The position numbers and the translations under genes were made by a program. Below, piece after piece: positions 13,906-21,156 of a stretch of 23,947 nucleotides of DNA; the stretch's first letter is position 1, and each line of letters starts with the position of its first letter. The notes below the pieces were generated by a model. The model saw only the letters and a program-made list of their open reading frames with translations. It had not been told where the DNA came from and searched no databases. Source of the DNA: an uncultured Eggerthellaceae bacterium (lineage in GTDB: Bacteria > Actinomycetota > Coriobacteriia > Coriobacteriales > Eggerthellaceae). Location of the stretch: the NCBI GenBank assembly GCA_910589135.1, contig CAJUSL010000020.1:1-23947 (forward strand), given 5' to 3'.

Positions 13906-14556
13906 TTACACTGGAATAACAACTACATGTCGGTTTGAACCTTCACCTGTCGATTCAGTCTCAACGCGAGAATCATCACGAAGGACGATGTGCACGATTC
14001 TACGCTCGTACGGGGTCATCGGCCTCATCGAAACCTCGCGACCTTGAGAAGCGGCCCTGTTAGCAGCAGATTTCGCGATGGATTCGATCTTCTGACGTTG
14101 CCTGCTCTTGTATCCCTCGACGTCGATGACGATCGGATACCGATAGCCAAGCTTGCGTCGCGCGATGGCGCTCACCAGAAACTGGATGGAATCGAGCGTG
14201 CGTCCATGGCGGCCAATCAGCACCGCGAGGTCGTCGCCGGTGATGTCGAGGATAAGCTCTCCCTCGTCGCCGTCGTACTCGTCGATGGTGATGTCCCCGA
14301 TATCAAACGGCTTGAGAATGGTCTGCAACACCTCGATAGCCGTGTCGGCCACCTGGTCGATGTCCACATCGGTATCTGCGTCATCCTGCGCATCGTTGCC
14401 GACAGGTTCCGCGTGATCGAGAGGAGCCTCTTCCAGCATTTCTTCCTCGGCCTGCTCGTCAGGCGTCGAATCCTCGACATCGCTGACGACGTCCTGCTCT
14501 GCCTGCTGCTCGACAATGTCTTCCAGCATCTCTTTCTCGTCATTGCTATCGAACAT
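13906..14556 (-). CDS. jag: Jag (KhpB/EloR-like) RNA-binding protein, KH and R3H domains
   Basis: The product has 216 residues. The first 70 or so are highly acidic (Asp/Glu runs) and replace the Jag-N domain seen in Firmicutes. The KH domain carries I-G-R-H-G-R-T-L-D-S-I-Q near residues 113-124. The R3H domain has R-R-I-V-H-I-V-L near 184-191, followed by R-D-D-S-R-V-E-T-E-S. The family binds RNA and, with KhpA, influences cell elongation and division in Gram-positives. It is the last gene of the rpmH operon, 46 nt behind yidC, with AAAGGGAA as ribosome site, and ends right at a palindrome and terminator. Confidence 0.93.
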   Translation of the reverse strand: MFDSNDEKEMLEDIVEQQAEQDVVSDVEDSTPDEQAEEEMLEEAPLDHAEPVGNDAQDDADTDVDIDQVADTAIEVLQTILKPFDIGDITIDEYDGDEGELILDITGDDLAVLIGRHGRTLDSIQFLVSAIARRKLGYRYPIVIDVEGYKSRQRQKIESIAKSAANRAASQGREVSMRPMTPYERRIVHIVLRDDSRVETESTGEGSNRHVVVIPV

Positions 14557-14602
14557 TAGTTTCCCTTTCGACTAAATCAGCGAACAGCTGAAACCACCGA
14601 AC

Positions 14603-15382
14603 CTAATGCTTCTTCGAAGGACGCTTCTTTTTAGCCTTCCTGACGACGTCCACCTCGACCGGCTTCGCTTCGAGAGCCTTGGCGGCCTCGGCTTCCTCGT
14701 CCTGCCTGCGGCACCTGCGCAGCGTGAACTGGTTCTGTCCGATGCCAATAAGCGACGACGCGCCCCAGAACAGGAGAACGCCTGCGGGGGAGCCCCACGA
14801 GATCCAGAGCATGAACACCGTCATGACGATTCCCATGATGAGGGTCTGATTGCGCTGCTTGTTCTCCTTGTTCTTCATCTGCTGCAGCATCATGGGCAGG
14901 AACGTCGCGCCTGCGAAGATGATCATCAGCACCAGGTAGGGAAGGAATGCGAGAAAACCTTCACCGAGCGCGCCGGAGGGCGTCTGGGTCAGGTTGGGGA
15001 TAATCCCGTAGAACGTGAGCGGCGCGTCGGAGGCCGTGTAAGCCTGGATGTTGCGAAGCACCTGGAACAAGGCAATGAAGATGGGCATCTGCAGCAGCAT
15101 GGGGAGGCATCCCATCAGCGGGTTGAACTTGGCCTCGGCGTACAGCTTCTGCATCTCCTGGTTCATGCGAACCTGGTCGTTGCCATACTTCTCCTGGATC
15201 TTCTGAATCTGGGGTTGGATCTTCTGCATCTGAAAGTTGGACTTCGCCTGCTTGTGCATCAGCGGCGCCACGAGGATGCGGAAGATGATCGTGACGATGA
15301 TGATGGCCAGGCCCCAGTCATGGCAGAAGCCATAGAAGAAGTTGATTACCTCGAAAATGGCCTGAAGAATGATCTCCCACAT
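14603..15382 (-). CDS. yidC: Membrane protein insertase YidC (Oxa1 family)
   Basis: The product has 259 residues, the short Gram-positive form. It inserts proteins into the inner membrane alone or with Sec. The first hydrophobic segments are at about 8-18 and 24-40, with the conserved groove arginine in I-I-F-R-I-L-V-A-P-L (Arg35). The cytoplasmic coiled region is Gln/Lys-rich (43-82), then come membrane segments near 93-110, 142-165 and 180-215. The C-terminal tail (about 225-259) is rich in Lys/Arg, ending K-K-R-P-S-K-K-H, as in ribosome-binding YidC tails. No lipoprotein cysteine is seen at the N-terminus. The ATG at 15382 is one base after the yidD stop, so translation is coupled. Confidence 0.95.
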   Translation of the reverse strand: MWEIILQAIFEVINFFYGFCHDWGLAIIIVTIIFRILVAPLMHKQAKSNFQMQKIQPQIQKIQEKYGNDQVRMNQEMQKLYAEAKFNPLMGCLPMLLQMPIFIALFQVLRNIQAYTASDAPLTFYGIIPNLTQTPSGALGEGFLAFLPYLVLMIIFAGATFLPMMLQQMKNKENKQRNQTLIMGIVMTVFMLWISWGSPAGVLLFWGASSLIGIGQNQFTLRRCRRQDEEAEAAKALEAKPVEVDVVRKAKKKRPSKKH

Positions 15383-15383
15383 A

Positions 15384-15704
15384 TCAATTGTCCCCTTCTA
15401 ACAATGCCTCGGAAGGACGCTCGTCTTTCCTGACGACCTTCTCCGGCACAGGATCGTACCCGTACGGCCCTCCCGGCCGACACTTCAAAATCCTCTTCGT
15501 GGTCAAAAGCAGCCCTTTGAAGAAACCGAACCTCCGAAAGGCCTCGAGCCCGTATTCGGAACAGGTAGGATGAAACCTGCAACTCGACGGGGTAAGCGGG
15601 GAGATGATTCCCCGATACAGGGTGATGAGCCCGATGAACGCAAGCGACGGAACCCTACCCAGCAGGCGCACCGCGCGCAAGAGCCCCTCCCTAGCCGTTT
15701 TCAT
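15384..15704 (-). CDS. yidD: Membrane protein insertion efficiency factor YidD
   Basis: The product has 106 residues. The family signature is complete: Y-R-G-I-I-S-P, then C-R-F-H-P-T-C-S-E-Y (about 42-51), and L-K-C-R-P-G-G-P-Y-G-Y-D-P-V-P. YidD assists YidC-dependent insertion at the inner membrane face through an amphipathic N-terminal helix. The start at 15704 overlaps the rnpA end by 14 nt, and the stop is one base before yidC, so all three are translationally linked. The usual form is shorter; the N-terminal 20-odd residues here form a basic/hydrophobic extension. Confidence 0.94.
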   Translation of the reverse strand: MKTAREGLLRAVRLLGRVPSLAFIGLITLYRGIISPLTPSSCRFHPTCSEYGLEAFRRFGFFKGLLLTTKRILKCRPGGPYGYDPVPEKVVRKDERPSEALLEGDN

Positions 15705-16053
15705 CGAAGATTCTCTTCATAGTCTGCTCACAAGTAGTTAGAACTTTACTATAAGATGCCTTCAGAATAGGAGAACGGGCGATAAAAAGTACGTTCACTC
15801 CCTGCAACAGCTCTGGTCGGGACCGGTATATCTCGCGCATGCGCCGCTTCGCCGAGTTCCTCCACACCGCGTTCCCGAGTTTTTTTCCCGCAATAAAAGC
15901 AACACGACCGCGGGGGTCGTGTTGTGATGGCTTCTCTGTTTCATGGCTTTCATCCTTGCAGCTCTCCACGATGAACGTGGCGAACTGATTCGAATAACGC
16001 CTGTTAGACGAGAAGATGCGTGAAATCTCGGTGTTGGACTTGATGATATCCAA
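15691..16053 (-). CDS. rnpA: Ribonuclease P protein component
   Basis: The product has 120 residues. RnpA aids RNase P RNA in 5' tRNA maturation. The RNR signature is G-K-K-L-G-N-A-V-W-R-N-S-A-K-R-R-M-R-E at about residues 51-69. No ATG is available near the family start I-K-S-N-T-E-I; the best start is a TTG at 16053 with AAGGA 8 nt upstream, itself overlapping the rpmH stop codon. A longer reading to 16158 would overlap rpmH in another frame and is rejected. An insertion of about 14 polar residues (C-K-D-E-S-H-E-T-E-K) lies before the RNR region. The rpmH-rnpA spacing is 11 nt. Confidence 0.93.
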   Translation of the reverse strand: MDIIKSNTEISRIFSSNRRYSNQFATFIVESCKDESHETEKPSQHDPRGRVAFIAGKKLGNAVWRNSAKRRMREIYRSRPELLQGVNVLFIARSPILKASYSKVLTTCEQTMKRIFDENG

Positions 16054-16064
16054 CGCAAAGTTCC

Positions 16065-16199
16065 TTAGACGCAGAGGCGCTTGCGTCCCTTCGCACGCCT
16101 TCTCGAAAGCACCGCACGGCCGCCCTTGGTGGCCATACGCGAACGGAAACCATGACACTTCGCGCGCTTGCGCTTGTTAGGTTGGTAAGTCCTCTTCAT
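16065..16199 (-). CDS. rpmH: 50S ribosomal protein L34
   Basis: The product has 44 residues, the standard length. The sequence opens M-K-R-T-Y-Q-P-N-K-R-K-R-A-K and includes H-G-F-R-S-R-M-A-T-K-G-G-R and a basic C-terminus (R-R-R-A-K-G-R-K-R-L), all diagnostic of L34. It is the first gene of the rpmH-rnpA-yidD-yidC-jag operon, with a near-consensus promoter at 16239-16268 and GGATT upstream of the start. Confidence 0.98.
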   Translation of the reverse strand: MKRTYQPNKRKRAKCHGFRSRMATKGGRAVLSRRRAKGRKRLCV

Positions 16200-16596
16200 T
16201 TGATAATCCTTTATCCATGCAAATAGAGTAACCTCGAAATTATATAGCTATTTCCCTGCCGATTGCAAAACTTTTTTCCAAGAAGTTCCAGCGTACCTTC
16301 GTTGTGGATTCGCTCAGAGCGAAGAAGGTCGGCTATAAGGTTTGAGAAAGACAAGAACCATAATAATCTCGGTGCAATGGTTGAAAAGGAGAAGACCTGC
16401 CATTGTGGCATGCATGTTTTTCTAAACGTTCGGTGTCGAAAAGATGTATGCGCTTTGCACCGCGCAACATGGCCCCGTTTCGTTTTGAACCGCCTTCGTT
16501 GATAAAGGAGCCATGTTTCAATAGGTTTGGAACATGCTTTGAACAAGCGTCGTTGAGAAACGGAGAGGGCCAGGCAAGGAAGGGGCAAACCCTCGT
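16200..16596. other. Intergenic region dnaA-rpmH
   Basis: A 397-bp AT-rich spacer. It holds the rpmH promoter on its left edge, a dyad TTCGCTC-A-GAGCGAA (16311-16325), and an imperfect dyad CATGTTTC/GGAACATG (about 16512-16536). No good dnaA terminator and no perfect DnaA box are seen. The longest open frame (leftward, across most of the spacer) crosses the rpmH promoter and has no family resemblance, so I call it non-coding. In many bacteria this spacer carries part of oriC, but here the dnaA-dnaN side fits better. Confidence 0.6.
16239..16268 (-). promoter_or_regulatory. Promoter of the rpmH operon
   Basis: On the minus strand: -35 TTGCAA (16263-16268), an 18-bp spacer, -10 TATAAT (16239-16244), predicted start near 16231. 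It is the best sigma-70-type promoter in the window, as expected for a ribosomal protein gene. Confidence 0.85.
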
Positions 16597-18075
16597 TTAA
16601 AGGTTGTTGATGGCCTTTCGCAGGATTTCGACCTCTTCCTGCACGTTCCTGTCGGTGAGGAGCAGCTTCTCGATCTTTTTAACAGAGTGCATAACCGTGG
16701 TGTGGTCGCGGTCGAACTTCTTTCCGATCTCGTCATACGGGCGGTCGAGCAGCACGCGGCAGAGGTACATGGCGACCTGGCGCGGGAACATGACCTCGCG
16801 TGCGCGCGACGCGCCCACCATCTCGGAATGCTTCACCTTGTAATAGCTCTCCACTTCCTTCTGCACGTCGTCGATGGTGACGTTGCGCGACATTCCGTGC
16901 GAGAAGTGGTTCTCCAGCATGGCCGCGGCCTCGGGCACGGTGATGTCGTGCTCGTCGGCGTTGCGGCTGAAGATGAGCCGGTTGATGGCGCCCTTCAATT
17001 CGCGGATGTTCGACCCGGAGTTCTCGGCCACGTACATCTGCACGTCCTCTGGGAGCGAGAACGCCATGTCGCCCTGCGAAAGCTTGTATTCGTTGATGAA
17101 GCTCTTCACGATGGCAAGCTTGGTCTCGATCTCGGGGGGCTGGATGTCGATGGTTCCGCCCTGCATGAAGCGGGAGTTGTAGCGCTCCTCGATGTCGATG
17201 TTCTTCGGCGCGCGATCGGCGGAGAGCACGATTTGCTTGCCCTGGTTCATCAGCTTGTTGAGAATCTGGAACACGATGTTGAGCGTGCCCGTCTTGCCCT
17301 GCAGGAATTGGATGTCGTCGATCAGCAGCACGTCGGCGCCTTCGTACAACGCCTTGAAGTTGTTGTAGCTGGACTTGTCGATGTCGTTGGTCATGCTGGC
17401 TTCGGTGTACTTGCTGACGATTTCCTCGGAATCGGCGTACACCGTCACCAGGTTGGGCTGGGTCTCGTTGACGTAGTTCTGTATGGCGCGCATCAGATGA
17501 GTCTTGCCCAGGCCGCTCTTGCCGTAGATGAACAGCGGGTTGAGGGAGCTCTGACCTGGGGTTTCGGCGACCTGCACCGCCATGGAATAGGCCATGCGGT
17601 TCGACTCGCCGATGACGAAGTTCTGGAACGTGAGCGAGCGGAACGCGCCGGTCATGTTCGCCGGCTGCGGCGCGGTTGGGGACTGCGGCAGCGGCTGCTC
17701 GGTCAGCACGTTGGAAACAGCCGCGACGCTTCCGCCGATAAGGTCGTTGTTTGCGGGCGTCTGGATCGGTGCCGCCTGCGGGGAAACCGCCTGCGCGGCC
17801 GGCGCCGCCGCGGGCATGGAGTTGTCCACTTCCAGGCTGACCACGAACGGCAGGTCGTACATTTCCTCGAGCGCCTTGGAGATCGCGGGAAGGAAGTTCT
17901 GCTCGATCCGCTTCTTCAGGAAGTCGTTTTCCACCGTGAGGAGAAGGAACCCGTCGCTCATCGCCTGGGGCTGGACGCGGTCCATGAACGCGTTGAATTC
18001 CGGCTTGTTGACGTCGTCAAAGCCGGCGACGTGGTCGCAAACTTCCGTCCATTTTTCGTTCAAACTGTTGTTCAT
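16597..18075 (-). CDS. dnaA: Chromosomal replication initiator DnaA
   Basis: The product has 492 residues. Domain I (1-85) is followed by an Ala/Pro/Gln-rich domain II (about 86-142), the AAA+ domain III with Walker A G-K-S-G-L-G-K-T-H (185-193), Walker B L-L-I-D-D-I-Q-F-L (250-258), sensor II S-N-I-R-E-L-K-G-A, and domain IV with the DnaA signature I-G-K-K-F-D-R-D-H-T-T-V (450-461). The box VII arginine is present (S-R-F, Arg302), but the usual W-G-L that follows is M-Q-G-G-T (304-308). It binds TTWTNCACA boxes and opens oriC. The gene reads away from dnaN and toward rpmH, unlike the common dnaA-dnaN-recF order, and follows the GHKL-HTH gene by 42 nt, probably as one transcript. The ribosome site is weak. 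Confidence 0.98.
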   Translation of the reverse strand: MNNSLNEKWTEVCDHVAGFDDVNKPEFNAFMDRVQPQAMSDGFLLLTVENDFLKKRIEQNFLPAISKALEEMYDLPFVVSLEVDNSMPAAAPAAQAVSPQAAPIQTPANNDLIGGSVAAVSNVLTEQPLPQSPTAPQPANMTGAFRSLTFQNFVIGESNRMAYSMAVQVAETPGQSSLNPLFIYGKSGLGKTHLMRAIQNYVNETQPNLVTVYADSEEIVSKYTEASMTNDIDKSSYNNFKALYEGADVLLIDDIQFLQGKTGTLNIVFQILNKLMNQGKQIVLSADRAPKNIDIEERYNSRFMQGGTIDIQPPEIETKLAIVKSFINEYKLSQGDMAFSLPEDVQMYVAENSGSNIRELKGAINRLIFSRNADEHDITVPEAAAMLENHFSHGMSRNVTIDDVQKEVESYYKVKHSEMVGASRAREVMFPRQVAMYLCRVLLDRPYDEIGKKFDRDHTTVMHSVKKIEKLLLTDRNVQEEVEILRKAINNL

Positions 18076-18117
18076 CTGCCACGCAATCAGTCGATGTCGA
18101 TGGCGAAGGACGATCTG

Positions 18118-19161
18118 TTAAGAAAGGTTTTGCGCGACCCTTTCGCCAAGCTCGGTCAGCTTGTACTTTTTCCCGAGCCTTGTCATCATACCCGCTTCTT
18201 CCAGTTTCTTCAATTCGGTATAGGTGCTTGACGTCGGGATATCCGTCTCTTCGGAGATGTCCTTCACGCCCCAGATGTCCTCGTACACGAACAGCTTCAC
18301 TATCTGCAGCGCACGCTGGGACAGCATGCTCATAGCCACCTCCAGCGGGTCGCCCGCCGGGCTCGGCGCGAACGCGGCGGAATTAGGTACAGCACCCGCG
18401 GCGGCAGGGGCCATGCCGACCGCGTTGGCCAGGGGGTTGATCGTGCCCGCCTGAGGGTAGGCGCCTTGCGGCTGGAAGTCCTGCATGGTTTGCAGAGGCG
18501 CCGGCTGCGAGTATGCTGCGGCAACAGGGCCGCCCGCTTGCGGGAAGGCCGCCATGGCAGCGGCCGGATTCTGCGACGCTTGCGGGTAAGGTTCCTGCGC
18601 AGGGGCCGCCTGCAAGTAGGGGTCCTGCTCGTGCAGCGCCTCCATGGAAGGCGTCTCGGCGGACGCGTTGAGGCTGATGGTCACCACCGCGCCCGAGTTC
18701 ATGTTGTCCTCGATGCGCACGGTGCCGTGTTTGGTCTCCATGTATTCGCGCACGATGGGTAGCCCCGAGCCGACGCCGTCGATGTAGCGCTTCATTTGCG
18801 TCGTTGCCGACGAATAGCCTGGTTGCTGGGCTTTTTCCTTGTCGGGAATGCCTGGCCCTTGGTCCGAGAAGCGGATGGTGTTGCCGCCGTCCAGCACAGA
18901 CACCACCATTTCTTGGAACTGCGAGTGGATGAAGTTCTGGGCGACCTGCAGGATGATCGAGTAGGGGATGGTGCCGCCCGCCTGCTTCGCGGAGCTGTAG
19001 ACGGACGTGGCCAGCTCGTTGATGAACTCACGCGTGGAATTCGGCTCGATGTCGATGATCTGGGGCGAACTGAGCAGGTCGTCGTACACGGCGATGCGCG
19101 CGGTCGATTCCACGTAGTCGTAATCGTACGCGCCGGAGGCGTTCTGTGTTTGCTCGTCCAT
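18118..19161 (-). CDS. GHKL ATPase fused to a winged helix-turn-helix, upstream of dnaA
   Basis: The product has 347 residues. Residues about 45-165 form a GHKL (histidine-kinase/anti-sigma type) ATP-binding domain: N-box V-A-Q-N-F-I-H-S (73-80, Asn76), G1 box D-Q-G-P-G-I (100-105) and G2 box G-V-G-S-G-L-P-I-V (129-137). There is no phosphoacceptor histidine domain. A low-complexity Pro/Ala/Gln linker with P-Y-x-Q-A repeats (about 170-275) joins a C-terminal winged HTH (about 276-345) with E-E-T-D-I-P-T-S-S-T-Y as recognition helix and E-E-A-G-M-M-T-R-L-G-K-K-Y as wing. The ATG at 19161 is preferred, with GGAG upstream; a TTG at 19170 is possible. It precedes dnaA in the same direction. I infer an ATP-responsive DNA-binding regulator, possibly of dnaA or the origin; no named family is known to me. 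Confidence 0.85.
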   Translation of the reverse strand: MDEQTQNASGAYDYDYVESTARIAVYDDLLSSPQIIDIEPNSTREFINELATSVYSSAKQAGGTIPYSIILQVAQNFIHSQFQEMVVSVLDGGNTIRFSDQGPGIPDKEKAQQPGYSSATTQMKRYIDGVGSGLPIVREYMETKHGTVRIEDNMNSGAVVTISLNASAETPSMEALHEQDPYLQAAPAQEPYPQASQNPAAAMAAFPQAGGPVAAAYSQPAPLQTMQDFQPQGAYPQAGTINPLANAVGMAPAAAGAVPNSAAFAPSPAGDPLEVAMSMLSQRALQIVKLFVYEDIWGVKDISEETDIPTSSTYTELKKLEEAGMMTRLGKKYKLTELGERVAQNLS

Positions 19162-19213
19162 GGTCTCCAAAAGGCGTTCGAATGAAGGAACTTACAGTAT
19201 GAAGCAACGCTTC

Positions 19214-19243
19214 GGGAAATTCAGGGAAATTCAGGAAATTGCA
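19214..19243. repeat. 10-bp tandem repeats (iteron-like) near the GHKL-HTH gene start
   Basis: GGGAAATTCA occurs twice in direct tandem (19214-19223, 19224-19233), then a degenerate GGAAATTGCA (19234-19243). The 10-bp period keeps them on one helix face. The related GAATTTCCC lies inverted at 19765-19773, and GTGAAATTCA at 19734-19743. They are 50-80 bp upstream of the GHKL-HTH start, so they could be its operator or an origin element. Confidence 0.65.
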
Positions 19244-19561
19244 CCTGCCGAACCGAGTTTTCAACAATTTATTCAGAAAATGTGGAAAACACGTCCAATC
19301 ATTAACAAAAGGAGTTTTGTTCGGCATCCAATCTGTTCAAAACTTTTCAAATTTCTACTTGACTTTTCTTGCTTGCAAGAACTTCCCAGTTCGACGCTTC
19401 ATGTTTTGAACACAATCGCAGCCAGGGTGCGGCGCGCCGCCAACCCGGTACGAAAATCTGTTCTATTTTCCATTCGATTTGCAACAGTTACCAGTTCGAA
19501 TGGTATTTTTCGTGCTGCTGAAATAGTTGTCATCCAAGAAATACACATTCGAGATTCGATA

Positions 19562-19580
19562 GGTTTTACCAAGTAAAACC
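19562..19580. promoter_or_regulatory. Perfect dyad in the origin region
   Basis: GGTTTTAC (19562-19569) and GTAAAACC (19573-19580) form an 8-bp perfect dyad with a 3-bp centre. There is no T tract, so an operator-type site is more likely than a terminator. Confidence 0.55.
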
Positions 19581-19739
19581 AGCGTAAACAGAGGTTTTTG
19601 GCTCAAATTAGCCTCGACATCCCATAGTTTTCAACATTTTCCACCAACACAGTCCTTCAATCTCGTTGCGGATGGCTGTTTTTCAAACTTTTTCAGTTTT
19701 TTCCCACCTGCTTTCGAGAGATTCGGGAAAGTTGTGAAA

Positions 19740-19757
19740 TTCAAGGAAATCCTTGAA
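19740..19757. promoter_or_regulatory. Second dyad in the origin region
   Basis: TTCAAGG (19740-19746) and CCTTGAA (19751-19757) pair perfectly around AAAT. It overlaps a GTGAAATTCA copy related to the tandem repeats at 19214-19243. Confidence 0.5.
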
Positions 19758-19899
19758 ACGCGCCGAATTTCCCACTCCTGATGGGGCAGGGAAGCAAATG
19801 CCGGTGAACGCGCTGTCCTTACCGCCGAAGCGGCCCCTCCGCCCCCGTTTCGTTCGGCACGTTGCCTCCAGGAAGGCCGGCATATGCATGCACGTGCGC

Positions 19900-19936
19900 T
19901 ATAATCCTGGTTCAAAACCTTGCGCTTACCGGGAGG
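19900..19936 (+). promoter_or_regulatory. dnaN promoter -10 box and ribosome site
   Basis: TATAAT at 19900-19905 and GGGAGG at 19931-19936, 4 nt before the ATG at 19941. The -35 region (about 19877-19882) is poor, suggesting dependence on an activator or DnaA. Confidence 0.65.
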
Positions 19937-19940
19937 TCCC

Positions 19941-21047
19941 ATGAAGTTCAGCATCAACAAGACCGAGTTGCAGAACGCGCTGACTGTCGTTCAGAAAGGC
20001 ATCTCCACGCGTTCCACTCTTCCCGTCCTCTCCGGCATCCTCATCGACGCCGTGGCGGACAAGCTGGTGTTCCAGTCCACCGACCTCGAGCTCTCCATAC
20101 AGATGGAGGTCCCGGCGCTCATCGAGGAGCCGGGCAAGCTGGTCGTTCCCGGCAAGTTGTTCTCCGACATCGTGAAGAGCCTTCCCGACGCGGCGGTCAA
20201 CGTCTCCTCCGAAGGCGTCGAGGCGCGCCTCACCTGCGACACCACCGCCTTCTCGGTGAAGACGCTCAACCCCGAGGACTTCCCGGGGTTCCCTGCCGTG
20301 CAGGCCAGCAAGACCATCAAGCTGCCCTTTGCCGTCTTCTCGAAGATGGTCAAGCGGGTATCGCGCGTGGTGTCGCGCGACGAGAGCCGCGCCATCCTCA
20401 CCGGCGTGCTGGTGGAAACCGAAGGCGCCACGCTGCGCATGGTGGCGACCGACTCGTACCGCCTGGCGCTGACGGAAACCGGCATCGACTCCGACGCGTA
20501 CGACGACCCCGAGGACTTCAGCGCCGTCATCAGCGGCACCTTCCTGAACGACGTCGCCGGCTTGCCGCTCAACGAGCAGGTGGTCAGCGTCGGCGTGGCC
20601 GAGAACCAGATCATCGTGCGCTGCGACAACATGGTGTTCATCAACCGCCGCATCGAGGGCCAATACCCGAACTACCGGCAGCTGCTGCCCGACAGCCACG
20701 CCACGCGCGCAACGTTCCCGGTCGAGGCGCTGACCGCCGCCGTGCGCCGTGCCGCGCTCATGAGTTCGTCCACCGCGCCCATCAAGTTCGCGCTGACCCC
20801 GGCCGTCAACCTGGCGCAGATCACGGTCACTTCCGCCGACGTCGGCTCGGTTCAGGAAAGCATCGACTGCCCCATCGAAGGCGAGGACGTGGAAATCGCG
20901 TTCAATTCCGCCTACGTCAGCGACGGGCTTGCCACCATGAAGGAGGAAAACGTCTACTTCGACGTGCAGTCGTCGCTGAAGCCGGGCATCTTCCTTTCCA
21001 CTGGCGAGGAGAAGCACCTCTACCTGATCATGCCCGTGCGCATCTAG
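19941..21047 (+). CDS. dnaN: DNA polymerase III sliding clamp (beta subunit)
   Basis: The product has 368 residues, the standard size for three clamp domains. The N-terminus M-K-F-S-I-N-K-T-E-L and the S-T-L-P-V-L-S-G-I-L motif (27-36) are typical, as are the M-V-A-T-D-S-Y-R-L-A segment in domain II and the C-terminal Y-L-I-M-P-V-R-I, which lines the partner-binding pocket. The dimer encircles DNA and tethers the polymerase. The ATG at 19941 has GGGAGG 4 nt upstream; a TTG extension at 19920 is rejected because it lacks a ribosome site. It is the first rightward gene from the origin, followed by recF after 109 nt. Confidence 0.98.
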   Translation: MKFSINKTELQNALTVVQKGISTRSTLPVLSGILIDAVADKLVFQSTDLELSIQMEVPALIEEPGKLVVPGKLFSDIVKSLPDAAVNVSSEGVEARLTCDTTAFSVKTLNPEDFPGFPAVQASKTIKLPFAVFSKMVKRVSRVVSRDESRAILTGVLVETEGATLRMVATDSYRLALTETGIDSDAYDDPEDFSAVISGTFLNDVAGLPLNEQVVSVGVAENQIIVRCDNMVFINRRIEGQYPNYRQLLPDSHATRATFPVEALTAAVRRAALMSSSTAPIKFALTPAVNLAQITVTSADVGSVQESIDCPIEGEDVEIAFNSAYVSDGLATMKEENVYFDVQSSLKPGIFLSTGEEKHLYLIMPVRI

Positions 21048-21156
21048 CTCTTGCTCGTGTATCTGGGCGTGATGGGTGCCGAGGACGTTTCCCGGCACAC
21101 TGATTGCACGTTGCCCATAACCTATAGCCGAGACATTCCGACATGCAGGTACGGCC

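Larger units (their letters stand above)
19162..19940. other. Probable oriC: AT-rich region between dnaA cluster and dnaN
   Basis: This 0.78-kb region is where all flanking genes diverge (dnaA side leftward, dnaN-recF-gyrB rightward). It has one perfect TTWTNCACA box (19281-19289, minus strand TTTTCCACA), TTTTCAACA at 19258-19266 and 19628-19636, the latter abutting TTTTCCACC at 19637-19645, three 10-bp tandem repeats (19214-19243), and dyads at 19562-19580 and 19740-19757, plus a GCGGCGCGCCGC palindrome (19430-19441). No coding sequence is convincing. Few boxes match the consensus exactly, so the designation rests on context as much as on motifs. Confidence 0.7.

Noticed and set aside
16211..16588. 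Minus-strand 125-codon frame between dnaA and rpmH
   Set aside because: It crosses the strong rpmH promoter and shows no domain, ribosome site or conserved start.
16687..18231. 514-codon plus-strand frame opposite dnaA
   Set aside because: Antisense shadow of dnaA; composition is typical of mirror frames in high-GC DNA.
19160..19576. 138-codon plus-strand frame in the origin region
   Set aside because: It runs through the tandem repeats and box-like sites, has no ribosome site and codes for an unrecognisable product.
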